Assembly: GCA_028285025.1 (NCBI GenBank)
Contig: JANQQH010000027.1
Coordinates: forward strand, 1-5,704
DNA from: Hyphomicrobiaceae bacterium
Lineage (GTDB): Bacteria; Pseudomonadota; Alphaproteobacteria; Rhizobiales; HXMU1428-3
Length of the DNA: 5,704 nucleotides
Direction: 5' to 3'
The notes beneath the pieces were generated by a model, which had not been told where the DNA came from, did no database searches, and saw only the letters and a list, made by a program, of their open reading frames with translations. Shown piece after piece: positions 1 through 5,704 of the stretch (the first letter of the stretch is position 1; each line of letters starts with the position of its first letter). The translations under genes were made by a program, and so were the position numbers.

Positions 1-649
1 CACCTTCAACACCAAAAAGTTCCTCTTCCATCCGATCAGGCGCCATCACAGCCGCATTAAGGACAACAAAAGGGCCAGAAGGGCGCAAAGATTTTTCATG
101 CATAACCCTGGCTGCCAATTCTTTACCACACCCAGAAGGGCCAGTGAACATAACCCGGCTATTGGTAGGGGCCACTTTTTCAATTTTTTGTTTTAAGCCG
201 GTGATAGCAGCCGAAACACCGATTAGTTCGCTGCTATGGGCGCTTTTTTCTTTTAATTCTTTATTTTCTCGGCGCAGCTTGGAAGCCTCTAAGGCCCGCG
301 AGGTAATCAATAGCAGACGGTCAGCTTTAAAGGGTTTTTCAACATAATCATAAGCCCCAAGTTTAATCGCAGTCACTGCCGTCTCAACATTTCCATGACC
401 AGAAATAATCACAATTGGCAAATCCGGATGGCGTTTTTTCATCTGGTTTAACACTTCCAAACCATCCATACGGCTGCCTTGCAACCAAATGTCTAGAATA
501 ACCAAATGGGGCTTGCGTTCTTCTACAGATAACAGCGCTTCATCACTGTTCTTGGCCAGTCTGGTACTATAGCCTTCATCTTCTAAAATGCCTGAAACGA
601 GTTCTCGAATGTCTGCCTCATCATCAACAATCAGAATGTCTGAAATCAT
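1..649 (-). CDS. ntrX: NtrX response regulator, NtrC-like (partial, C-terminal part outside window)
   Basis: The reading frame starts at the ATG at 649-647 (protein begins MISDILIVDDEADIREL) and stays open for 216 codons to the window edge, so only the first half or less of a roughly 450-residue family protein is present. Residues 1-120 form a receiver domain: acidic pair D9/D10, phospho-acceptor D53 in the NtrX-typical DIWLQGSRMDG, switch residue S83 and conserved K105 (EKPF). A charged linker (about 121-140) leads into an AAA+ domain with Walker A GPSGCGKE at 170-177. The visible sequence ends at ELFGVEG (210-216), where NtrC proteins continue [13 protein letters not shown]. This is the partner of the kinase NtrY encoded just upstream, 115 bases away. 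Family knowledge: alphaproteobacterial NtrX often lacks GAFTGA and is thought to act without sigma-54. A TAGGG Shine-Dalgarno (657-661) supports the start. The identification is firm; target genes cannot be inferred. Confidence 0.96.
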   Translation of the reverse strand, partial: MISDILIVDDEADIRELVSGILEDEGYSTRLAKNSDEALLSVEERKPHLVILDIWLQGSRMDGLEVLNQMKKRHPDLPIVIISGHGNVETAVTAIKLGAYDYVEKPFKADRLLLITSRALEASKLRRENKELKEKSAHSSELIGVSAAITGLKQKIEKVAPTNSRVMFTGPSGCGKELAARVMHEKSLRPSGPFVVLNAAVMAPDRMEEELFGVEG

Positions 650-656
650 TATATAA

Positions 657-660
657 CCCT
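657..660 (-). promoter_or_regulatory. Ribosome binding site of ntrX
   Basis: On the minus strand AGGG lies 7 bases before the ATG at 649, within an otherwise A/T-only leader (AGGGTTATATA-ATG). It is the only purine-rich, G-containing stretch near the start and fixes the ntrX start at the ATG that gives a full-length receiver domain. Confidence 0.6.
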
Positions 661-688
661 ATTAACGTCTAATAACTCTTTTATTTAA

Positions 689-705
689 AAGCGTTTTTAA
701 CGCTT
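689..705 (-). other. Perfect 7-bp hairpin in the ntrY-ntrX gap
   Basis: On the minus strand AAGCGTT and AACGCTT form a perfect 7-base stem around a 3-base AAA loop, followed by TTTAAATAAAAG. The T-run after the stem is short and the stem holds only three G:C pairs, so a strong rho-independent terminator is unlikely. It could be a weak attenuator, an mRNA processing or stability structure, or an operator palindrome ahead of ntrX. The structure is seen directly; any role is inference. Confidence 0.45.
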
Positions 706-730
706 CTGTTTGTTTAACTAGTCTTTTTAT

Positions 731-754
731 CTCAAAACGATAATTTGTTTTGAG
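731..754 (-). other. Perfect 8-bp inverted repeat just after the ntrY stop
   Basis: CTCAAAAC (731-738) and GTTTTGAG (747-754) are exact reverse complements separated by 8 bases. A further G:T and A:T pair can form inside, leaving a 4-base loop. The repeat begins 10 bases past the ntrY stop codon in the direction of transcription. On the minus strand it is followed by ATAAAAAG rather than a T-tract, so it does not look like an intrinsic terminator. It may protect the 3' end of an ntrY message or bind a protein; the sequence does not decide which. Confidence 0.45.
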
Positions 755-764
755 TAAAACATCT

Positions 765-3131
765 TTAATGAGCAAGGGGCACAACACTTGCTTTTGCCCC
801 TTCTTTTGGCTGTTTAGACCCGGAAGAGTCTTCTTTTTTAATTTGCGTTGGTTTGGTTAAAGGAAAGACCAGGCTGATTTTCGCCCCGCTCTTTCTGTTT
901 TTTGTCAAAGGGGCATCTGCAAGGCGCAAAGAGCCTCCATGTTGTTCAATAATACGTTGCACAATGGCAAGCCCTAAGCCAGTCCCTTTTTCACGGGTGG
1001 TCATATAGGGCTCAGTGAGCCGGTTGCGTTTGTTCTTGGGCAACCCGCAACCATTATCAATCACATCAATATGAACCCAGTCATCGTTCACATTAAGTTT
1101 GGTGATAATTTTCCCTTTAACCTCTTGTCCGCCCTCTTTAGCTGCAGCAATGGCTTCACTGGCATTTTTCACCAAATTAGTAATGGCTTGACTAATCAGC
1201 CGCCTGTCGAAATAGGCAATGGCCGGTTCATTCGGCACATCGATTTTAAAATCAATTTTGCTTTCACTCACCTGAAACAAAAACACAGCTTCAGTGATCA
1301 CATCGCGCAAATCTTGAAATTCCATTGTCGGGGTCGGCAGACGAGCAAAAGAAGAAAACTCATCAACCATGCGACCAATATCGGCCACTTGGCGAATGAT
1401 TGTATCTGTACATTTGTCAAACACTTCACGGTCATCGGAAAGTTTTTCACCATATTTGCGCCGAATGCGTTCCGCAGATAGTTGAATGGGAGTAAGCGGG
1501 TTTTTAATTTCATGGGCAATGCGCCGCGCAATGTCAGACCAAGCACTGTTGCGCTCAGCACTGACCAACTCAGTGATATCATCAAAGGTAATCACAAAAC
1601 CATAATCTTGTTCATCTGAGCCTTCTTCCGTGACACGCACAGCAAAACTGCGCTCAATATCATTGACCATCAGTGTAATTTGTTTTTCAGCAAACGTTTT
1701 TTCATGGCGCTTCAAATCTTGCCAAACATCATGAATTTCAGGAATGGCAAATTTTAAATGTTTGCCAACGATATCTTCTTCATCTTTTGCCAAATGATTG
1801 CCAGCACTTTTATTGACCAGATTAATCTTACCGTTTAAATCAGCCCCAATGATACCAGCGCTCACACTTGATAAGACCGCCTCAATAAACCGGCGTCGCT
1901 CATCAATGGTCTGATTAGCCTCCATTAAATTAGAATGTTGCTGACGCAATTGGCACGTCATATTGTTAAATGTTGCGCCCAAATGGCCAACATCACCATC
2001 TTGTTTTTTAACATCAACTTGTGTATCGAGGTCCCCACCAGATACCTTTTGTGCTGCCCTGATCAGGTCACGAATGGGCGCAATAATGCGGTTGGCCAGC
2101 CAGATTCCCAACCAAACAGCAGCCAACAACAAAATCATAGCAATCAACACATACATAAGACCGAACGCTAATTGAATGCCAGCTCTGTTATTTTGCAAAG
2201 CCTTGTATGCATTAATATGTTCTCGTGTTCTATTAAGATGTTTGATCACATTTTGATTGACTTGACGATAAACATACAAATAAGCGTCAGGAATTTTTTC
2301 TAGCTTTTTAATGGCTGCCAGCTCATTGGTTGGCCCCGGGGGGATGATCACCACTTTGCCCGCATTCACAGAAGCCATAATCAAAGGATTGGGAAATGAT
2401 AACGCCCTGTCCGGTTCGGTTGCTGCTTCAGCCAGTATCGAGCCATCATCTTTAAACACATAGGCCATTTGCAAGGTACGCAAGGCTGTTTGTGAAGTCA
2501 GTAATTGGGTGAATTTTTCTTTATTCCCATTCACTCCTTCCCAACCTTCATCAATATCAGTGGCCATTGCCAAAATATCTGAGCGGATCACTTGGCCATG
2601 TTCATCAAGAAAAGAGCTCGCCACGTCTCCTGAACTATTAATGATTGAGTTAATACGCTTGGAAAACCAATAGTCTAAACGCTGATCCAGAGAAAAACTG
2701 GCAAAAATGGCCAATATAATTGCAGGCAACAAAGCAATTAATGAAAACAAACTAACAATACGAATATGCAACTCAGCGCCGGCCGTATGCCCTTTGCGAT
2801 CCTTCCATAAAAGGTAAATTTGCCAAAACACAATGGTAACAAGCGCTAAAATCAGCGCACAATTGATCAGCAAAACAGTTATAACAACATTGTCCGAAGG
2901 CGCAATGGAGGTAAGGCCGGTTAAAATAAGAAAAGTGACAATGGCAGACAACAATGCCAACACAACGATGACCAAACCTGCCCGAAATAATAACGGTCGA
3001 TCAATAGAGGGTCTTATTCTTCCTCTTAAGCGGCCTTTAGAAAACATATGAGTTTGAGCATTTGAAGAAGGTCCAATCGATTGATCGCCTTGAATTTGCT
3101 GCTGCTCTATGACGCTATTCTCAGATGGCAT
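765..3131 (-). CDS. ntrY: NtrY membrane-bound sensor histidine kinase
   Basis: This 788-residue protein is the presumed kinase for NtrX. It has a basic, glutamine-rich cytoplasmic N-terminus (1-46) and hydrophobic helices at about 48-72, 82-109 and 123-147. A periplasmic sensor region follows (about 148-318), then a fourth helix (about 319-346). Next come a HAMP linker (about 345-398), a PAS domain (about 411-520) and the kinase core. The phospho-acceptor is H540 in [20 protein letters not shown]. The N-box is N652-N656 (NLVKNASEA), the first glycine box is DNGCG (692-696) and the second is GTGLGL (716-721). A basic residue pair loop (KDRK, 110-113) lies between helices 2 and 3, fitting an inside-in topology. 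Length is near the usual 750-780, with a hydrophilic Lys-rich tail after about 760. The ATG start has only a weak GGG upstream; M29 would still keep all helices. In some relatives the PAS domain binds haem; that cannot be judged here. Confidence 0.97.
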   Translation of the reverse strand: MPSENSVIEQQQIQGDQSIGPSSNAQTHMFSKGRLRGRIRPSIDRPLLFRAGLVIVVLALLSAIVTFLILTGLTSIAPSDNVVITVLLINCALILALVTIVFWQIYLLWKDRKGHTAGAELHIRIVSLFSLIALLPAIILAIFASFSLDQRLDYWFSKRINSIINSSGDVASSFLDEHGQVIRSDILAMATDIDEGWEGVNGNKEKFTQLLTSQTALRTLQMAYVFKDDGSILAEAATEPDRALSFPNPLIMASVNAGKVVIIPPGPTNELAAIKKLEKIPDAYLYVYRQVNQNVIKHLNRTREHINAYKALQNNRAGIQLAFGLMYVLIAMILLLAAVWLGIWLANRIIAPIRDLIRAAQKVSGGDLDTQVDVKKQDGDVGHLGATFNNMTCQLRQQHSNLMEANQTIDERRRFIEAVLSSVSAGIIGADLNGKINLVNKSAGNHLAKDEEDIVGKHLKFAIPEIHDVWQDLKRHEKTFAEKQITLMVNDIERSFAVRVTEEGSDEQDYGFVITFDDITELVSAERNSAWSDIARRIAHEIKNPLTPIQLSAERIRRKYGEKLSDDREVFDKCTDTIIRQVADIGRMVDEFSSFARLPTPTMEFQDLRDVITEAVFLFQVSESKIDFKIDVPNEPAIAYFDRRLISQAITNLVKNASEAIAAAKEGGQEVKGKIITKLNVNDDWVHIDVIDNGCGLPKNKRNRLTEPYMTTREKGTGLGLAIVQRIIEQHGGSLRLADAPLTKNRKSGAKISLVFPLTKPTQIKKEDSSGSKQPKEGAKASVVPLAH

Positions 3132-3327
3132 AAGGTACCCAAAAACTAATAAAACCTAAAACAGGGACAAAGCCTTTTGATAATGACAAAGCGACCGCTT
3201 TCCCAAATTGAAAAAAGTCCATCCCTCTTGTGCTCAACGATATAACTGTTACATTTCTTATTATTTTTTTAATTGTTGTGATAAAGCCTCACCAAAAGCC
3301 TGTTGCTCATGAGTGACAGTTTTTTGC

Positions 3328-3357
3328 ATAAAAGACAAGTTCTTTTTGCTGCGTCAA
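3328..3357 (-). promoter_or_regulatory. Candidate sigma-70-type promoter for ntrY (proximal)
   Basis: On the minus strand TTGACG (3357-3352, five of six bases match TTGACA) is followed after 18 bases by TTTTAT (3333-3328, four of six match TATAAT). It would leave a leader of about 190 bases before ntrY. AT-rich sequence produces such matches by chance, so this is only a candidate. Confidence 0.25.
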
Positions 3358-3400
3358 ATGCATCTGTCCACAATGATGTTTACATGACACTAACTGGCGT

Positions 3401-3428
3401 ATTATGGCAACAAAAAGGGCATTTGCAA
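3401..3428 (-). promoter_or_regulatory. Candidate sigma-70-type promoter for ntrY (distal)
   Basis: On the minus strand TTGCAA (3428-3423, four of six bases match TTGACA) is followed after 16 bases by CATAAT (3406-3401, five of six match TATAAT). It lies about 65-90 bases past the ntrC stop and about 270 bases before the ntrY start. It competes with the proximal candidate; at most one may be real. Confidence 0.28.
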
Positions 3429-3491
3429 AAAAATATGAAATCAATGTTAATAAGGTGTGGAACGCCCACTTTGAGATTGATGTGTCGCTAA

Positions 3492-4931
3492 TTAGTTACG
3501 GATAATCTGAAAGTCAATTTCAAGGTCCTTAATCTTTTTGCGCAAGGTGTTTCGATTAATCCCAAGCATTTCAGAAGCTCTGATCTGATTGCCATTGGTG
3601 GCCGCCAGAGAGGCTATGATTAAGGGTTTTTCAACTTGTTTGATCACCCGTTCATACAGACCAACCGGTGGCAAATCGGTGCCAAAAGATGAAAAATAAG
3701 TATGCAAATAATTAGCAACAAAATCTGGCAAAGATTTTTCCTGTTCCAAAATAGGCTCTGAATGAAGAGACGTTTGCTCCAACTCTTCTTCAATACATGT
3801 TTTTGTAATCACATCTTCAGGATGCAAAGCGGCAATGCGCTGAACAAAATTTTCAAGTTCTCTAACATTACCTGGCCATTGATAGCTCTGCATGCGTTTA
3901 ACCGCATCCGGCTCAAACCGCTTGACTGGTAAGCCTTGCGTTTCCGCTTTGCGTAAAAAGTGATGAGCCAAATCAGAGATATCATCCAGCCGCGCGCGCA
4001 AAGGCGGCACATTAATAGGAACCACGTTTAATCGATAGAATAAATCTTCACGAAAAGTGCCATTTTGAATCAATTTTTGCAAATCTCTGTGCGTGGCCGC
4101 TACAATGCGCACATCTGTTTTAATCGGTACACGCCCACCAACACGCGTGTATTCACCTTCTTGCAAAACGCGTAACAAACGCGTCTGTGCTTCAAGCGGC
4201 ATATCGCCAATCTCATCAAGAAACAACGTGCCACCTTCAGCTTGCTCAAAACGGCCAATATGGCGCCCTTGCGCACCAGTAAACGCCCCCTTTTCATGAC
4301 CAAACAATTCAGACTCAATCAACTCTCGCGGAATAGCCGCCATATTGATGGCAATAAAAGGTCCTGATGCACGGTTAGAAAAATCATGTAACGCACGCGC
4401 AACAAGTTCTTTGCCTGTCCCAGATTCGCCCCGGATCATGACCGACAAATCTGTCTTCATCACACGAGCAATGATCCGATAAATTTCCTGCATGGCAGTA
4501 GAGCGTCCAATCAAGGGGAGTTGCTCATCATCCCCAGACTGCAAAGCCACAGTTGTAATCTCTTTGGGCTCTTCTAAGGCCCGCTCGATAACACCGATAA
4601 GTTCTTTTAAATCAAATGGTTTTGGCAGATAATCAAACGCCCCTTTTTCAGATGCTTGGATCGCCGTCATAATGGTATTTTGCGCGCTCATAACTATAAT
4701 CGGCAAATCGGGGCGTTGTTTTTTGATTTGAGGGATTAAATTAAAAGCATTTTCATCAGGCATAACCACATCTGTAATAATCAGATCTCCATCTCCGGCC
4801 TGAGCCCAACGCCAGAGCGTAGCAGCATTGCTAGTAGCGCGCGGGGAATAACCAGCGCGGCTCAAGGCCTGGGTAAGAACAGTGCGAATAGAAGCATCAT
4901 CATCAGCAATGAGAATTTCTTGGTTGGTCAT
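3492..4931 (-). CDS. ntrC: NtrC nitrogen regulator, sigma-54-dependent activator
   Basis: This complete 479-residue protein is of normal length for alphaproteobacterial NtrC. When phosphorylated by NtrB under nitrogen limitation, the family oligomerises and uses ATP to drive sigma-54 RNA polymerase open-complex formation. The receiver domain (1-120) shows acidic residues D10-D12, phospho-acceptor D54 in ITDVVMP, S82 and K104 (PKPF). The AAA+ domain (about 139-370) has Walker A GESGTGKE (168-175), an intact sigma-54-contacting GAFTGA (215-220), Walker [12 protein letters not shown] (233-243) and the arginine segment [11 protein letters not shown] (293-303). A linker of about 60 residues leads to a Fis-type helix-turn-helix at about 435-470 ([20 protein letters not shown]). 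All key residues are present, so it should be functional. Translation starts 8 bases after the ntrB stop, indicating coupled expression with its kinase. A receiver and GAFTGA in one protein beside ntrB make the assignment secure. Confidence 0.98.
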   Translation of the reverse strand: MTNQEILIADDDASIRTVLTQALSRAGYSPRATSNAATLWRWAQAGDGDLIITDVVMPDENAFNLIPQIKKQRPDLPIIVMSAQNTIMTAIQASEKGAFDYLPKPFDLKELIGVIERALEEPKEITTVALQSGDDEQLPLIGRSTAMQEIYRIIARVMKTDLSVMIRGESGTGKELVARALHDFSNRASGPFIAINMAAIPRELIESELFGHEKGAFTGAQGRHIGRFEQAEGGTLFLDEIGDMPLEAQTRLLRVLQEGEYTRVGGRVPIKTDVRIVAATHRDLQKLIQNGTFREDLFYRLNVVPINVPPLRARLDDISDLAHHFLRKAETQGLPVKRFEPDAVKRMQSYQWPGNVRELENFVQRIAALHPEDVITKTCIEEELEQTSLHSEPILEQEKSLPDFVANYLHTYFSSFGTDLPPVGLYERVIKQVEKPLIIASLAATNGNQIRASEMLGINRNTLRKKIKDLEIDFQIIRN

Positions 4932-4937
4932 AAGCTA

Positions 4938-4941
4938 CCTT
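4938..4941 (-). promoter_or_regulatory. Ribosome binding site of ntrC overlapping the ntrB stop
   Basis: On the minus strand the ntrB stop TAA runs directly into GG, giving AAGG that ends 6 bases before the ntrC ATG (4931-4929). The shared bases imply that ribosomes finishing ntrB are well placed to start ntrC, keeping kinase and regulator in step. Confidence 0.65.
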
Positions 4942-5704
4942 ACTGATCTTTAAAATTGTGGATTTCGTTTGACGTTTCAGCCATGGGCAGCAAAACACGA
5001 AAAATTGTGCCTTGCTTATTGCTATCACATTCGATGGTACCACCATGATCTGAAATCATTTTAGCGACTAATGCCAAACCAAGGCCCGAACCATTGGCTT
5101 TGCTGGTCACAAACGGATCAAACAAGTGCGGTAAAATATCTTCACGTACCCCGGGCCCATTATCTTCAATGATGATTTCAAGCGGTAACAACACGCGTTC
5201 TTTGGTACCAGGCAGTGTTAGCCTAAACCCAGGGCGAAAAGAAGTTGAAAGTGTGATAACAGGCTGATCTGGGCCTTCATTCTCACCCAAAGCTTCGGCA
5301 GCATTTTTGACCAAATTGAGAAAAATTTGGATCAAATTATCTCTATCACCAGAAACCTTAGGCAAACTGGGGTCGTAAATCTCTTTAACTTCGATGGCAC
5401 TGGCAAACCCTTTGCGGGCAAGTTCGGTGACATGATGCAAAACAGTGTGAATATTCACCGGCGCGGCTTTAATCGGGCGCTCGTCCCCAAAAACTTCCAT
5501 ACGATCAACTAAGTCTCTAATGCGATCTGTTTCTTGGCAGATCAATTGCGCCAGCATTTGATCATCTTCCTCAACTGCCGTCTCCAATAGCTGAGCGGCA
5601 CCGCGAATACCTGACAAAGGATTTTTTATCTCATGGGCCAGCACCGCTGCTACCCCATTAACCGTGCGCGCAGCCCCGCGATAACTTAACTGGCGCTCAA
5701 TCAT
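4940..5704 (-). CDS. ntrB: NtrB nitrogen-sensing histidine kinase/phosphatase (partial, N-terminus outside window)
   Basis: The frame is open to the window edge. An ATG falls on the last three bases, but it is most likely an internal methionine: NtrB proteins are about 350-390 residues, with an N-terminal PAS domain that is absent here. The visible 254 residues are the kinase core. The phospho-acceptor is H24 (visible numbering) in [22 protein letters not shown]; the N-box is N130-N134 ([10 protein letters not shown]). Glycine boxes are DNGPG (181-185) and GSGLGL (205-210), with the DPFVTSK lid segment at 196-202. No membrane helix is visible, consistent with a soluble kinase. In the family, PII proteins (GlnB/GlnK) switch it between phosphorylating and dephosphorylating NtrC according to nitrogen status. 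It is followed after 8 bases by ntrC, its cognate regulator. In many alphaproteobacteria dusB (nifR3) lies upstream; that is outside this window. Confidence 0.96.
   Translation of the reverse strand: MIERQLSYRGAARTVNGVAAVLAHEIKNPLSGIRGAAQLLETAVEEDDQMLAQLICQETDRIRDLVDRMEVFGDERPIKAAPVNIHTVLHHVTELARKGFASAIEVKEIYDPSLPKVSGDRDNLIQIFLNLVKNAAEALGENEGPDQPVITLSTSFRPGFRLTLPGTKERVLLPLEIIIEDNGPGVREDILPHLFDPFVTSKANGSGLGLALVAKMISDHGGTIECDSNKQGTIFRVLLPMAETSNEIHNFKDQ

Larger units (their letters stand above)
3132..3491. other. 360-base ntrC-ntrY intergenic region
   Basis: This AT-rich gap separates the end of ntrC from the start of ntrY. I see no tRNA, no strong intrinsic terminator and no recognisable protein-coding gene. 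It holds two sigma-70-like promoter candidates on the minus strand and a 7-base T-run (minus strand, 3433-3427) about 24 bases after a weak GTGG/CCAC stem (3457-3469). It also has a short hairpin AAAGC-GACC-GCTTT at 3188-3201, roughly 55 bases ahead of ntrY. A 22-codon minus-strand open frame (3329-3261) has no ribosome binding site. A plus-strand frame (3309-3491) also lacks one and resembles no family I know. The most economical reading is a separate transcription start and leader for ntrYX. Confidence 0.6.

Noticed and set aside
678..705. Possible CtrA box (TTAA-N7-TTAA) in the ntrY-ntrX gap
   Set aside because: The two TTAA elements flanking the hairpin are 8 bases apart rather than 7, and TTAA is common in this AT-rich spacer.
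1071..1481. Plus-strand open frame of 136 codons inside ntrY
   Set aside because: It is antisense to the conserved HisKA and ATPase region of ntrY; the protein resembles nothing and is a shadow of the real gene.
3174..3192. FNR/FixK-like box ahead of ntrY (TTTGT-CATT-ATCAA on the minus strand)
   Set aside because: One half-site matches but the other matches TTGAT in only three of five bases, too weak to call an oxygen-responsive site.
3427..3469. Rho-independent terminator after ntrC
   Set aside because: The 7-base T-run lies about 24 bases after a stem of only four base pairs, so stem and T-tract are not adjacent as a terminator requires.
3309..3491. Plus-strand open frame filling half the ntrC-ntrY gap and ending directly beside the ntrC stop
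   Set aside because: It has no Shine-Dalgarno, no recognisable family and no protein features. It lies antisense in an AT-rich gap, where a frame of about 60 codons can arise by chance.
5702..5704. ATG at the last three bases as the true ntrB start
   Set aside because: It would give a 254-residue NtrB lacking the N-terminal PAS domain, and the H box would sit only 24 residues in. The frame is simply cut by the window edge.

Overview
The window carries the nitrogen-regulation cluster ntrB-ntrC-ntrY-ntrX of an alphaproteobacterium, all on the minus strand. Reading in the direction of transcription (high to low coordinates), it holds the 3' part of ntrB, complete ntrC, complete ntrY and the 5' third to half of ntrX. 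Two paired two-component systems in this order (NtrB/NtrC, then NtrY/NtrX) are a classic alphaproteobacterial arrangement. The protein hallmarks agree: the NtrX receiver has the family's DIWLQGSRMDG stretch, NtrY has the HEIKNPLTPIQLSAERIRRKY phosphorylation box, and NtrB has [18 protein letters not shown]. Base composition looks moderate to AT-leaning (estimated by eye at roughly 40-45% GC). That suggests a marine or otherwise lower-GC alphaproteobacterium rather than a high-GC rhizobial or Caulobacter-type genome. The genus cannot be named from this.

Layout: 5704-4940 ntrB (histidine kinase core, N-terminal sensor part outside the window); 8-base gap; 4931-3492 ntrC (complete sigma-54 activator); a 360-base gap (3491-3132) with possible promoters but no convincing gene; 3131-765 ntrY (complete four-helix membrane kinase); a 115-base AT-rich gap (764-650) with two perfect short hairpins; 649-1 ntrX (receiver plus start of the AAA+ domain, cut by the window edge).

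How the genes work together (family knowledge): NtrB is a soluble kinase/phosphatase governed by PII proteins. It phosphorylates NtrC, which uses ATP to open sigma-54 promoters under nitrogen limitation. NtrY is a membrane kinase thought to phosphorylate NtrX; in various alphaproteobacteria the pair has been tied to nitrate, redox/low-oxygen and envelope control. ntrB and ntrC are tightly coupled: the ntrC ribosome-binding site overlaps the ntrB stop. The 360-base gap before ntrY suggests that ntrYX can be transcribed separately.

I did not find a previously undescribed system. The points that most merit a second look are the unusually roomy ntrC-ntrY gap, the divergent NtrX loop region at the window edge, and the paired hairpins ahead of ntrX.
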